From positions 103,021-167,020 of the forward strand of contig NZ_JACSPQ010000011.1 in the NCBI RefSeq assembly GCF_014837055.1: a stretch of 64,000 nucleotides of DNA, read 5' to 3'. Under the pieces are notes generated by a model. The model saw only the letters and a program-made list of their open reading frames with translations. It ran no database searches and was not told the DNA's origin. Position numbers and translations under genes: made by a program. This DNA comes from Phocaeicola faecium (GTDB lineage Bacteria; Bacteroidota; Bacteroidia; Bacteroidales; Bacteroidaceae). Position 1 is the first letter of the stretch. The number at the start of each line of letters is the position of its first letter. Below are positions 46,321 to 55,115 of the stretch, piece by piece.

Positions 46321-48623
46321 TTCTTCATCTCCTTTCTGGCGGCTTCTATGATGGTTTCTCCTTGTTCCAACACGGCACGGGCTGCATAGGCGACTTCTTC
46401 GTCCGAGTACGGTTCCTTGTGGATGGCTTCGTGCAACTTCTGCAAGGGGCGTTCCGTCCGTATCACCATCCATGAGCTCCTCAAATGGTGTACCCAGCTG
46501 TTCAAGGCTGTCAAGTCTTTCCTTTCGGATGCCTTCCGGACTTCCTCTATCTCTTTCTCCGTTTCGGCAATCAGCTGCTCCAATGTTTTCCGCTTGTCGC
46601 CGAAAGCCAACAGGGCGGAGAAGTCCGGCTGCCGGTTCCCTCTTTCACGGATGCAGTGCCGTGTCGCCTCCATCAGTTCGTCTATGGAAAACGGCTTGGG
46701 AAGCAATCCGGAAAATCCGGCTTCTTTCAGTTCCTCCTCCGATACATAGCCGGCCGCAGTAGCTGCCACGATGGGAAGTTCACGGGAATTGCCGATGTCG
46801 GACATGCGCAGCAGTTCCAGAATCTCGTAGCCGTTCGCTTCCGGCATTCTCAAGTCTGTTATCAACAGGTCATAATCCTTGCTCCGTATCCTGTCGGTCA
46901 GCTCGGCCAACGTAAGGCAGTTGTCGCATGAAACGCCACATTGAAGGTACATCTCGCGCATCAGGCGGAGCGTCACCGGGTCGTTGTCTATGGCCAGCAC
47001 GGAACATCCGGCCAGTGAAGGACGGACATCCATTGACTTCTCTTCTTCCGGTACTTCTTCGGCTTTCGGCAGCGGCAGGACAACGGTGAAGCGGCTTCCT
47101 ATGCCAGGTTTGCTCTGTACGGAAGCAGAACCCTGCATCAGCTGTACGAGATTGGTCACAATGGCAAGGCCCAGCCCGAAGCCGTCCTGAGTCACAGCAT
47201 TGCCCAGACGTTCGAAGGGGGCGAAAATCTGTTCCTGCTTTTCTTCCGGGATGCCCGTCCCGGTATCCTGCACGTACAGGATGAAGTTGCCGTCCTTATA
47301 GTCCGTGCAGAGTGTAATGCGACCGCTGCGGGTAAACTTGACCGCATTGGAGAGCAGGTTGCTTCCGATGCGCAATATGCGCTCCTTATCGCCTCCCAGC
47401 ACTTCTGTCGTCTGGTTGTCAGTCACGAATTCGATTCCTTTGGCTTCAGCCAAAGGGGCGAACTCCGTTTCCAACACAGTTGCTATTGACTCGGAGCGGA
47501 ATGGACGGATATGCAGCTTTTCTTTATGGATCTCCAGCCTGAAAAATTCCAGCAGCTCGGTGGTCATGGAAGCCATGCGGCTGGCAGATTCACGCACGGT
47601 TAATATGTGGCGTACCCGGTCTTCCAGGGCTTCATCCCGGAGCAGGAGTTCTGCATTGCCGCTTATCGCCGTCAGGGCCGTGCGCATTTCATGGCTGACA
47701 GTCTGCATCAGGTTGTGACGGAATTGCAGCAATTGCCGGTTCTTCTCATTGCTCGCCTGCAATTCGCCGATAAGTTCTTCGCGTTTCTTTTTTTCGCCAT
47801 GATTGCGGCGGATTTCCCGGTGGATGGCGATGTGGAACAGGATTAAAAGGAGGATGGCGGTGGACAAGGTAGAGGTGAGCAGGAGCGTGGAACGGCTTTG
47901 CGCTTCCATTATCTTATGCTCACGCTGAAAGAAGGCTTCCTGCACTTGCCTGTCCAGATTCTTGATGAGGTGGTTCAGCCGGGCGTTCAATGCCAGATTG
48001 CGGGCGTACAGGCTGTCGGCACTGGTTTCCATATCCTCCGTCCCTTCCTGCTGCATGGCAATCAGGCTGTCACTGAATGCGTGCAGTTCTCCGGCGGAAG
48101 GCAAAACCCGGACGGTTTTCTTGGCGCCCAACGCTCCCAGTATATTGTCCCTTCTTTTCCTCACGGTGCGTATGCGGGTGGCACGTTCCGCCACTTTGGG
48201 CAGATGGTGGACAAGCAGACTGTCAGCAGCATCCTGTATCCCGATGGCTTCCACGACACGGAACAAGTGCATTTCCTTGTCGGCAAGCAGGTGCCGGAGC
48301 GTGTCTATCTGTTCGGGACGTACATGCTGCCTGCACCGGGGCTTCAAGGCCAGCAGCAGGCTGTCTGTGGACAGCCGTTTCTGGCGATAGTTTGCCGTAT
48401 CTGCATTTTCTTGGCTGATCAGGCTCTCGCCCAGCAGGGAAAGCTCGGTGATGTGAAGGTGTGCGGCATGGATGTCATTCCGTACCGATTGCAGGTCATG
48501 CACTTCGAAATCTATCTCCCGCATCCGGCTACGCTCACGAAAGAGGATAACCACCATTCCGACTATGGCGGCCAGCAACAGGAAGTTCCCGGCATATATC
48601 TTTTGTGTCAAGGATACTTTCAT
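46308..48623 (-). CDS. rteA: RteA, hybrid sensor histidine kinase
   Basis: 771 residues. Two membrane helices (YAGNFLLLAAIVGMVVILF near residue 10 and LLTSTLSTAILLLILFHIAI near residue 250) flank a periplasmic helical sensor. Then HisKA (QTVSHEMRTALTAISGNAEL), HATPase (SNLLSNAVKFTRSGRITL, DTGTGIPEEKQEQIFAPFER), a receiver (DLLITDLRMPEANGYEIL) and a C-terminal HPt-like segment (NSWVHHLRSSW). In the prototype it is cotranscribed behind tetQ and its output depends on tetracycline. Here tetQ is absent upstream. Confidence 0.94.
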   Translation of the reverse strand: MKVSLTQKIYAGNFLLLAAIVGMVVILFRERSRMREIDFEVHDLQSVRNDIHAAHLHITELSLLGESLISQENADTANYRQKRLSTDSLLLALKPRCRQHVRPEQIDTLRHLLADKEMHLFRVVEAIGIQDAADSLLVHHLPKVAERATRIRTVRKRRDNILGALGAKKTVRVLPSAGELHAFSDSLIAMQQEGTEDMETSADSLYARNLALNARLNHLIKNLDRQVQEAFFQREHKIMEAQSRSTLLLTSTLSTAILLLILFHIAIHREIRRNHGEKKKREELIGELQASNEKNRQLLQFRHNLMQTVSHEMRTALTAISGNAELLLRDEALEDRVRHILTVRESASRMASMTTELLEFFRLEIHKEKLHIRPFRSESIATVLETEFAPLAEAKGIEFVTDNQTTEVLGGDKERILRIGSNLLSNAVKFTRSGRITLCTDYKDGNFILYVQDTGTGIPEEKQEQIFAPFERLGNAVTQDGFGLGLAIVTNLVQLMQGSASVQSKPGIGSRFTVVLPLPKAEEVPEEEKSMDVRPSLAGCSVLAIDNDPVTLRLMREMYLQCGVSCDNCLTLAELTDRIRSKDYDLLITDLRMPEANGYEILELLRMSDIGNSRELPIVAATAAGYVSEEELKEAGFSGLLPKPFSIDELMEATRHCIRERGNRQPDFSALLAFGDKRKTLEQLIAETEKEIEEVRKASERKDLTALNSWVHHLRSSWMVIRTERPLQKLHEAIHKEPYSDEEVAYAARAVLEQGETIIEAARKEMKKWER

Positions 48624-48940
48624 TGCTAGTCATATTATCCGTAGTGCATTCTCTCATCAGAATGTGCTACCTCGTTTATGGGCAAAAATAGAAATTATCA
48701 ACCACAATCCATGCGACCGGTTCAGAGTTTATGAATAATTATTTTTTTAGAACGATTCAAAACAAATTGAGCCGCACCATGACGGGTGTTTGATTGTAAA
48801 ATAGTCATTGGGATTATGCAAGCGTAACGCAGGCATCCGAACGAACGGATATTACAACATCCGGCAAGAGTGCAGACAATGCAAAATGCACAGAGAGTCT
48901 GATAGACAATGCAACTACTTGCATACAGGTACAACAAAAC

Positions 48941-48983
48941 AATGGCGACTACAACATTTGGGTTCATAGTTGCAGTCGCCATT
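48941..48983. repeat. Long inverted repeat upstream of rteA
   Basis: AATGGCGACTACAAC (48941-48955) pairs, with one mismatch, with GTTGCAGTCGCCATT (48969-48983). It could be a terminator or attenuator ahead of rteA. Confidence 0.65.
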
Positions 48984-49051
48984 TCACATGCAAAGGTTGT
49001 ACCTGTGGTTCCCGAAAACTTACGATTTCTTTCCTGCTTCGGATACAGCTA

Positions 49052-49083
49052 CAAAAATAGCCGTCCTGATTCCGGGCGGCTAT
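49052..49083 (-). terminator. Terminator of the lipoprotein operon
   Basis: On the minus strand ATAGCCGCCCG and CGGACGGCTAT-like arms (49057-49066 and 49073-49083) form a stem followed by TTTTT. It lies 70 bases past the lipoprotein stop. Confidence 0.75.
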
Positions 49084-49152
49084 TATAACTACTTGCAGGT
49101 AATTGCAGACAGTGCTTTTTAATATATCTGTCTACAAGGTGAGAAACAACAA

Positions 49153-50355
49153 TCAATTGTCACTCGTCCCTCCATTATGGTTTCTGTTGTAAGAGGTTGT
49201 CACGACTGCCACATCACCGTATTGTCTTCCACTGACGGAACGGTTCAATGCGGAGACGGTCAAAGTGGTCACTTGTTGAGTACCTGCCACGTGCAAGGCC
49301 GTACCGACGGGCAAGGTCACATTGATGGGGTAAGTTCCCGTAGCCGTAGTGACACCTGCGCCGGCAATGCGGGCCAGAATCTCAATCAGGTAAGCGGTTA
49401 TCCGACTGGTCCCGGACGAAGTGATTTCCGTTCCGATGTGATAAGTGAACGAGGCCGAACCAACGGTCATGTCACCCGATCCATACAGGTTGTCCCACAG
49501 GTCTTGTTCAAAGGCCAACGGCGTGCTTGTGGAGGAAGAAGTCACATCCGCTCCAAAGAGCAACGTATAGGAAGTGAACTGGTCGGCAAACACGATTACT
49601 TGTCCGCCTTCTACAGTATATTCTGCATCCACCCATTGCCCGTTCACGTATTTCTGTGCCGTGATGGATTGCGCCACTTCCGCATCCACATCGTAAGCCA
49701 ATTCGATGGGACTTGAAAGCGTGGCGTTCGCATCGGTGCAAGCCACGCTTGTACCAATCAGCATGACGCTTTCGGCAGCACGGGAAGTGGCACGGGTATT
49801 GGCTTCGGCTTCATCCAGCGTGTAAAGCGGGGTAACCACGATGGAACTTCCCGCAGGCAATTCCGCCGTCTCGGGTACGGTGACAGCCACTGTGACCGCG
49901 CCCTCGTCATTGCCTTCGATGGTCTCTGAAGTCACGTTGGCCTCCGTATCGCCGTTGGCGGCTACTTCAATGGTCGTGCCTTCATTGGGCAATGACACGT
50001 TCCATACGACATTGGCTCCGCTTCCGCTTTCTGCAACGGTGACGGTTGTTTCCTTGGACTGTTTCCCCGGAGCGGAAGCCGTCAGGGTATAACTTCCGGC
50101 ATCCACATCGTCAAAAGTGAACGTGCCATCTGCGCCGGTCTGTGTCGATTCGCCGTTCATGCTCACGGTAGCCGAAAGGCCGTTGCCGTCCATGCCGGTG
50201 ACACGCCCGCTGATACTGTGCGATACGGACACCGTGGGCGGCGTCACGTTGCTGTAATCCGGATCATCGTCACTGCACCCTACGAAACTGGTGCACAAAG
50301 CCACACTAAGGAATGCGAACATTCCCCATCTTGATAGATTTCTAAGATTTTCCAT
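49153..50355 (-). CDS. Lipoprotein with carboxypeptidase-regulatory-like domain
   Basis: 400 residues. The leader ends in a lipobox (CTSFVGC) and acidic residues (SDDDPDYS). Residues 45-110 form a regulatory-like beta-sandwich (HSISGRVTGMDGNGLSATVS, GADGTFTFDDVDAGSYTLTA). The rest is beta-rich with threonine and serine. A surface lipoprotein of unknown role, last gene of a three-gene cargo operon with two YjbH/outer-membrane-like proteins. Confidence 0.78.
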   Translation of the reverse strand: MENLRNLSRWGMFAFLSVALCTSFVGCSDDDPDYSNVTPPTVSVSHSISGRVTGMDGNGLSATVSMNGESTQTGADGTFTFDDVDAGSYTLTASAPGKQSKETTVTVAESGSGANVVWNVSLPNEGTTIEVAANGDTEANVTSETIEGNDEGAVTVAVTVPETAELPAGSSIVVTPLYTLDEAEANTRATSRAAESVMLIGTSVACTDANATLSSPIELAYDVDAEVAQSITAQKYVNGQWVDAEYTVEGGQVIVFADQFTSYTLLFGADVTSSSTSTPLAFEQDLWDNLYGSGDMTVGSASFTYHIGTEITSSGTSRITAYLIEILARIAGAGVTTATGTYPINVTLPVGTALHVAGTQQVTTLTVSALNRSVSGRQYGDVAVVTTSYNRNHNGGTSDN

Positions 50356-50435
50356 TTCTAAAAATAATTAAACGATTAAATTAGGTTATTTTGAAATTCT
50401 GTATTCTAGTAGTTATATCCGTATTGTTTGTGTCT

Positions 50436-51200
50436 TCAATCAGGGTGGGTCTTGCCCAACAGGTTTAACTTGAAACACAGGCCACCTGTGAAATGTTTCC
50501 CATTCTGCAAGGTTGCCTGCAAAAAGAGGTGTTTCCACAACAAACAGTCTGCGCCGATGTTGATATCGTCACCGGTATATTCTATCGTTGCCCGAAGGTT
50601 TCTGGCAAAGGACGGGCGATAGGTGATACCGGCGGCTATGCCCCGCCATTTGGCATTGAAATCCGATGTAAAATAGCGGTAGGTCAAATGAAAACCAAAT
50701 TCATTCCGCCTGTACATGACGTGTTTGCTGGCGGCTATATAATAATTCTGGAAGTAGTCGTTGACCGGATATTTGCCTTCGGCATAGGACTCGTTCACCT
50801 TGCTGCCGGGATCCTGGGTGCCTATGGCAATTGCAGGCCACCATTTGCCTTCTTTCAGCGGACGCACTTTCAGGTGAAAGTACCGGTCTTTCTTATTATG
50901 TCCGACATGGCCATCGTTGTCAATCCCCTTCAGTATGGTACAGACATACGCTATTTCTATCCAAGGGAAGGGGGTGATGGCCAGAAAATGGTTGGTCGTG
51001 TTGAATTTCTCTCCTTCATACTGGTAGGTGTCAGGAAGAAATTCCTGATTCAGGAAGAAGAAACCGATACGGGCTTCTCCCTCTGTCGCCATTTCCGCCG
51101 TGGGCACGTGGATCATGCCGGTAACGCCCGAATACTCTTGCGCCCTCAATATCGGAATGCAGCCCATCACGACAAGGAGGCCAATCAATAATCTTCTCAT
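50436..51200 (-). CDS. YjbH-like outer-membrane protein (part 2)
   Basis: 254 residues from ATG 51200, overlapping the previous stop as ATGA. A signal peptide (MRRLLIGLLVVMGCIPILRA) precedes EYSGVTGMIHVPTAEMATEG and NHFLAITPFPWIEIAYVCTI, the start of the YjbH exopolysaccharide/outer-membrane barrel family. The length fits one part of a barrel; the neighbour 51197-52111 may supply a related piece. Element cargo upstream of rteA. Confidence 0.72.
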   Translation of the reverse strand: MRRLLIGLLVVMGCIPILRAQEYSGVTGMIHVPTAEMATEGEARIGFFFLNQEFLPDTYQYEGEKFNTTNHFLAITPFPWIEIAYVCTILKGIDNDGHVGHNKKDRYFHLKVRPLKEGKWWPAIAIGTQDPGSKVNESYAEGKYPVNDYFQNYYIAASKHVMYRRNEFGFHLTYRYFTSDFNAKWRGIAAGITYRPSFARNLRATIEYTGDDINIGADCLLWKHLFLQATLQNGKHFTGGLCFKLNLLGKTHPD

Positions 51201-52111
51201 TTCCGCCCTCCTTCCTTTTCCGAGAAGTCCGGCTTCATGGTGTTGCTGCCCCATTGCAGGGCATTGCGGTCAAACCAGCCCTCGCGTTCGTTCTCCTCCG
51301 GGTCGGTCGTGTACATTTTGTTGGCATAGGCGTCACCTTCCATACTGTATGTCAGGCGGAAATTAGAAGCCGGACGGAAATTGACAGTGCGCCGTTTCCG
51401 CTTGTAAGGCGGTATCATCATCACCACCTTAAAACCGGCATTCTTGCCGCCCTCGTTGCTATACTCGCCGTACAATCCGACCGTACAGTGGTTGAAATGC
51501 CGCATGGCTTCAACTATGGCTCCATAATCTTCATAGAGGAAACGTCCGCCCCTTGCGCGGAACTGCGTATTCCATTTGTTCAGATAGACATCGGTGCCCA
51601 GCAAGGCGGTAATCCGTTTGGGGGTACTTGCTTCCCAGTCCACTGCCATTGAACAATAGCCGGTTAATCCAGCCTGCACTTCCAATGCCAACCAGCGGTT
51701 TACGACATACATCCCTTTCAAGTCCAATCCATACCGCTCCCTGCCGAACAAGCCGCCGCTTGCTTTCAGGAACCACCGGGATCGCCAATGCGCCTCTTTA
51801 GATAACACCGCCATGTTCAACCGTACTTTCTTGTATCGGTCGCCATAGTCGTTATACACCGGCACTAATGCCTGTGCTGCCGCCTGCCACCCCTTGCCCA
51901 TGTTCCATTTCACACCGGGAGTCAGATTCAGCAAAATCTCATATATTTTCCCATTGTGAAACAAATCCCGGTAGTTGAAATCCGCCCCTACAAATATATC
52001 TACCTGACCAGCGGGTATGGACGGCTGTGCAATTATGGATGAATACCCATAAAAGACCAGCATGAATAGCAAAATGAACAGTTTCTTGCTTATTCTCTCG
52101 TAAGCTTTCAT
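51197..52111 (-). CDS. YjbH-associated outer-membrane beta-barrel protein
   Basis: 304 residues from ATG 52111; an ATG at 52156 adds 15 residues before the signal peptide. Signal MKAYERISKKLFILLFMLVF, then alternating strands (AGQVDIFVGADFNYRDLF, RGGRFLYEDYGAIVEAMRH, TVGLYGEYSNEGGKNAGFKV). The last part resembles the C-terminal region of YjbH-family proteins. First gene of the cargo operon. Role unknown, perhaps export of a surface polymer. Confidence 0.68.
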   Translation of the reverse strand: MKAYERISKKLFILLFMLVFYGYSSIIAQPSIPAGQVDIFVGADFNYRDLFHNGKIYEILLNLTPGVKWNMGKGWQAAAQALVPVYNDYGDRYKKVRLNMAVLSKEAHWRSRWFLKASGGLFGRERYGLDLKGMYVVNRWLALEVQAGLTGYCSMAVDWEASTPKRITALLGTDVYLNKWNTQFRARGGRFLYEDYGAIVEAMRHFNHCTVGLYGEYSNEGGKNAGFKVVMMIPPYKRKRRTVNFRPASNFRLTYSMEGDAYANKMYTTDPEENEREGWFDRNALQWGSNTMKPDFSEKEGGRK

Positions 52112-52238
52112 TTTTTCATATACGCTCGTAATTGTTTTATTGTTAATTGATGTCATAGTTCATATCCCGGTCATCTTTCATCTGATACCTTTTACCACAT
52201 TTTCTACGAAACGCAAGTTTCTCTTCATCCTTTTAACC

Positions 52239-52281
52239 CAATGTGAGCCATCCTGATTTTACTCTAAGATGGCTCACATTG
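52239..52281. terminator. Strong inverted repeat at the edge of Bacteroidetes-type DNA
   Basis: CAATGTGAGCCATC (52239-52252) and its perfect complement (52268-52281) with a 15-base loop. The region beyond it has a different character, so it marks the last feature before the Gram-positive mosaic. Confidence 0.65.
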
Positions 52282-52466
52282 AAACGACACTCGCACAAAG
52301 TGCCTTTCAGTCTTTCACCAGAAAAGAGGTGAAAGGTTTATTTTTCCCAATCATTTATTCACACTTTCATTAGTCCAAATATAATCCTTCATGATAAAAC
52401 TTTGTTTTAGCTTCCACCTTAGGTCAGTTTACAAGGAACTACACGCAGACCGTGAAACGGGCTGCT

Positions 52467-52705
52467 GACAACAAACGGCGGTATGCTCCCGGAGAGGGCA
52501 GCATACCGCCTGTTTTGTTGTCTAGGGTTTCCAAAGGGGTGCCCCCTTTGGCACACGACTTTGCTTGCAAAGTGTAGTGTGTTATACCTGCTGGCGTGGC
52601 TGACAGAGGAAACGGGGTGCGGTGCTTCTTGCACCCCGTTTGCTCCGGCAGGAAAACAGGCTGAATTTTTGCGAATGGGAATGAGCAAAAAATCGGCCTG
52701 TTTTC
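52467..52705. repeat. Array of four hairpins, candidate mobilisation origin
   Basis: Arms are 52467-52487 with 52500-52522; 52531-52539 with 52543-52551 (CCAAAGGGG and complement), leading straight into an imperfect pair at 52552-52581 around CTTTGCTTGCAAAG; 52610-52620 with 52631-52641; and 52652-52672 with 52685-52705. The second cluster resembles oriT hairpins of Gram-positive mobilisable elements. The remaining sequence from 52282 to 53098 has no supportable gene. Confidence 0.55.
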
Positions 52706-53098
52706 AGAGAACGGCGGCAGGTATATGAAAGCCCCCGTCCCTCGTCCTTCGCTCCGACTTGTGGACAAAGTGTCCCGAAGTGTGGCCACACTCCCGGAAA
52801 AGTAGCAGGACAGCAGGCAACCGTCAAGGCTGAAATGAACGGGTTTGCACCCGGCCTTGACCGCCGCCCGCCGTTCCGCTGAATGGGTGAACAAGGCGGC
52901 CAATCCTCAAAGTGCTTGACCGCTCTCTTTTTGATTTTGGAGCATTTCTTTTCCCAAAATTGAAATGGGCGGGGAAACCATTTTAGGGCTTTCCCGCCTT
53001 GATTACCCTTTAGCAAAGACGGGCGGGGCTGTCAACGGCGGCGCATGAAATGCGCCGTTCATCTTGACCGTTGACTGGCTCGGCTGGCTTTGCTATTT

Positions 53099-53334
53099 TT
53101 ATCGAATTGCATATTGGTAAATTGCATTGATATGTACTTGGGTTGTATTCACGATTGGCACATTAACATCTTCGGGCTTTATGGCAAGTGGCAGCTCCGT
53201 ACAGGCGAGAATGAGTGCATCTACATTTTCTTTTTCAATGTATTTATTTGCCAGTGCAATCATTTTCTCTTTATCACTAGGAATTACTATGCCATTCTCT
53301 AAATTGGGGTATATCAGTTTTCCTAATAGAGATA
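53099..53334 (-). pseudogene. Aspartate/glutamate racemase C-terminal remnant
   Basis: Read on the minus strand the frame gives NGIVIPSDKEKMIALANKYI, then VDALILACTELPLAI and ending INAIYQYAIR with a stop at 53099. LILACTELPLAI holds the second catalytic cysteine of the Asp/Glu racemase fold. About 75 residues remain out of about 230, without a start codon, directly beyond the end of the zeta-methyltransferase fusion. Confidence 0.75.
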
Positions 53335-54201
53335 TTATTTTTTCGCTATCGCCTTTACAAGTAACATCATCGGGCGGCGAAGTTCATCTTCCATACCCGG
53401 AATATCCATCATCTCTTTAGGCGGTTCTGCTTCCTCTACAACTTTAAGCTCAAACCCATTGTTCAGCAATCCCATTATAATCTGTGTAAGTGTGTGATGT
53501 TGTTTTACTACATCACATCCTAAAAAATGTGTATTTCGTTCTCCTGTTATAAAGTAATTATCAATCGCCCAATATTGCGGTTTCCCATCATCTGTATAAA
53601 TCCAATCCTGCCCAACTCCTGCGGTAAAAACAGGGTGTTCGATATTAAAAAGAAAAATTCCACCTGGTTTTAATGTCCTATACACTTTTTGAAATATTTC
53701 CACTATGTCCTCTATATAGTGCAGAGCTAAATTAGATATAACACAATCCCATTCATTTTCTGGATAGTCATATTCCTCTAATCCGCTAATACGATATTCA
53801 ATTTGATTTCCTGAATTGCGCTTTTGGGCTTCCTCAATCATTTTCTTACTTAAATCGATCCCTAATATTTTTGTAGCTCCTTGTTCTTCTGCGAACTTGC
53901 AGTGCCAGCCATATCCGCACCCCAAGTCAAGAACAGATTTTCCTTCTAACGAAGGAAACAAAGGTTTTAATTGATGCCATTCACCAGCAGCTTTTAACCC
54001 CTCTTTATCAATGACAATAACATTCCCTTGTGTTTCTTCAAGAATTGCTGATCGCAAACTCGTTTTCCCTGACCCTGGTTGCCCACCAAGTAAAAAAGCG
54101 GTTGGCGATTCAACCGCTTTTTTTCCTTGAACCAATTCTTCTAAATTATCATTTAAGCGATTTTCAAATTGTTTGTCAGTAAAATTGACTATATTTGCCA
54201 T
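53335..54201 (-). CDS. Chimera: zeta toxin N-terminus fused to a class I methyltransferase
   Basis: 288 residues. Residues 1-65 are the start of the zeta toxin ([20 protein letters not shown], Walker [22 protein letters not shown]). At 54007 the sequence jumps to the middle of a SAM-dependent methyltransferase ([23 protein letters not shown] motif [14 protein letters not shown]) and runs to its native end ([14 protein letters not shown]). The zeta catalytic part is lost, so no UDP-sugar kinase activity is expected. The methyltransferase lacks its first 22 or so residues but keeps its core. It follows epsilon by one base, as zeta normally does. Confidence 0.9.
   Translation of the reverse strand: MANIVNFTDKQFENRLNDNLEELVQGKKAVESPTAFLLGGQPGSGKTSLRSAILEETQGNVIVIDKEGLKAAGEWHQLKPLFPSLEGKSVLDLGCGYGWHCKFAEEQGATKILGIDLSKKMIEEAQKRNSGNQIEYRISGLEEYDYPENEWDCVISNLALHYIEDIVEIFQKVYRTLKPGGIFLFNIEHPVFTAGVGQDWIYTDDGKPQYWAIDNYFITGERNTHFLGCDVVKQHHTLTQIIMGLLNNGFELKVVEEAEPPKEMMDIPGMEDELRRPMMLLVKAIAKK
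53426..54007 (-). repeat. 582-base direct repeat, copy 1
   Basis: Appears identical by eye to 56229-56810. It covers the methyltransferase core from [10 protein letters not shown] to VVEEA. At both ends the flanking sequences of the two copies diverge at once. Confidence 0.85.
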
Positions 54202-54202
54202 A

Positions 54203-54475
54203 TTAAGCCACTTTCTCTTTATTCAAAACTTGTTTTGAATAGCGATTCATTGACCGCCAATACTCATGAACGGCTTGTAATTCTTCTAAAGAATAATCAA
54301 AAAGATTTACACGTTTTGCAAGCTTTAATTGGTTTAATAAATTGACTTCCAATAATTGAGAGTCATTTTTATTTAATTCATGATTCAAAACATAGTTTAA
54401 TACTCGATTATAAACGCTTGCCGATAATTCGTTAATGATCTCTATTTCAAATGTTTTTTCATAAGTAACTGCCAT
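54203..54475 (-). CDS. Epsilon antitoxin
   Basis: 90 residues, starting [20 protein letters not shown] and ending [12 protein letters not shown], matching the epsilon antitoxin of the pSM19035/pAMbeta1 family, which blocks zeta. It sits between omega (16 bases upstream) and the broken zeta. It has no intact toxin to neutralise here. Confidence 0.95.
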   Translation of the reverse strand: MAVTYEKTFEIEIINELSASVYNRVLNYVLNHELNKNDSQLLEVNLLNQLKLAKRVNLFDYSLEELQAVHEYWRSMNRYSKQVLNKEKVA

Positions 54476-54491
54476 TTCATTTTCACTCCTT

Positions 54492-54707
54492 TTAAAGTTT
54501 GTCAGGTAAATATTTCCGAATATATTCTTCTAAGGCTTTATCCATAACTTCTTTTACGTTTCCGCCATTCTTTGCTGTTTCGATTTTTATAATATGGTGC
54601 AAGTCAGCACGAACACGAACCGTCTTATCCCCCATAATATCTTTTTTTGCACTGATTGGTGTATCATTTCGTTTTGCTTTTTGTGCGCCTAAATTTCCCA
54701 CAACCAC
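54492..54707 (-). CDS. Omega repressor
   Basis: 71 residues, MVVGNLGAQKAKRNDTPISA with the ribbon-helix-helix segment DKTVRVRADLHHIIKIETAK. It is the omega global regulator of Gram-positive broad-host-range plasmids, controlling its own operon, the delta (ParA) gene and the copy-number gene by binding heptad repeats. Its operator lies just upstream (54750-54798). Confidence 0.96.
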   Translation of the reverse strand: MVVGNLGAQKAKRNDTPISAKKDIMGDKTVRVRADLHHIIKIETAKNGGNVKEVMDKALEEYIRKYLPDKL

Positions 54708-54749
54708 TCACTTCTTTCTATTTCTTCTTACTCTTATTTTATCATCAAC

Positions 54750-54798
54750 AATCACAAATCACAAGTGATTTGTGATTAATCACTTGTGATTTGTGATT
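54750..54798. promoter_or_regulatory. Omega operator: seven contiguous heptads
   Basis: AATCACA, AATCACA, AGTGATT, TGTGATT, AATCACT, TGTGATT and TGTGATT follow without gaps. They are direct and inverted copies of the WATCACW heptad that omega binds cooperatively. It lies upstream of omega, covering its promoter, and also next to the delta remnant. Confidence 0.93.
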
Positions 54799-55115
54799 CT
54801 ATTCTTTTTCGTTTTCTAATTGAATGATTCGCTCAAGCATTTCAAAAAATACGTTCTCATACATAGATAAAATCAATATATCCCTTTTCTCCGATTTTTA
54901 CAACGGCATTGTAGGACTTTCTATCTTTCGTTTTGATTCCTTTTACCAGGGTTTCTTTTCCCTCTAGTAATTCTTTTACATTTGTTTTGGTGAGTTTTTT
55001 CTTTCTAAAATGTTCAGCTAAAGTGAAGGTACATTCAGGATAATTTGAACAACCATAAAACGATTTTTTTAATACAATATTGTTGCCACACTTAGGACAT
55101 TTTCCTACAAGGGGT
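54799..55115 (-). pseudogene. Joined remnants of topoisomerase III (Top beta) and delta (ParA)
   Basis: From 55115 to 54857 the minus-strand frame reads VGKCPKCGNNIVLKKSFYGC, NYPECTFTLAEHFRKKKLTK and KGYIDFIYV, the zinc-finger tail of the pAMbeta1/pSM19035 topoisomerase. Then another frame ending at 54799 gives MYENVFFEMLERIIQLENEK, which I recall as the C-terminus of delta ParA. The two are joined out of frame near 54865. Neither can work. The order delta then omega is native to those plasmids. Confidence 0.65.

Larger units (their letters stand above)
48624..49152. other. Leader region upstream of rteA
   Basis: 529 bases with no credible gene. It contains one long hairpin and one terminator (both listed). 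The place normally occupied by tetQ and its attenuating leader is empty, so rteA must use a promoter here or nearby. Confidence 0.6.
14456..52281. mobile_element. CTnDOT/CTnERL-family conjugative element (integrase end not in window)
   Basis: The block begins at the cas9 junction. Its order from that end is accessory genes, tra operon, traA-mobA intergenic region, mobABC, rteC, rteB, rteA and a cargo operon, which is the order of CTnDOT read from its attR end. The int, xis and exc genes and tetQ that follow in the prototype are absent. The right boundary is not certain: the last gene with Bacteroidetes character ends at 52111 and a strong inverted repeat at 52239-52281 precedes Gram-positive-like DNA. 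The element may continue elsewhere or be deleted for its integration module. Confidence 0.85.

Noticed and set aside
48722..48982. 86-codon frame upstream of rteA
   Set aside because: Overlaps a long hairpin and has no conserved character.
52439..53016. Open frames across the hairpin array
   Set aside because: They read through inverted repeats on both strands with incompatible, low-complexity products.
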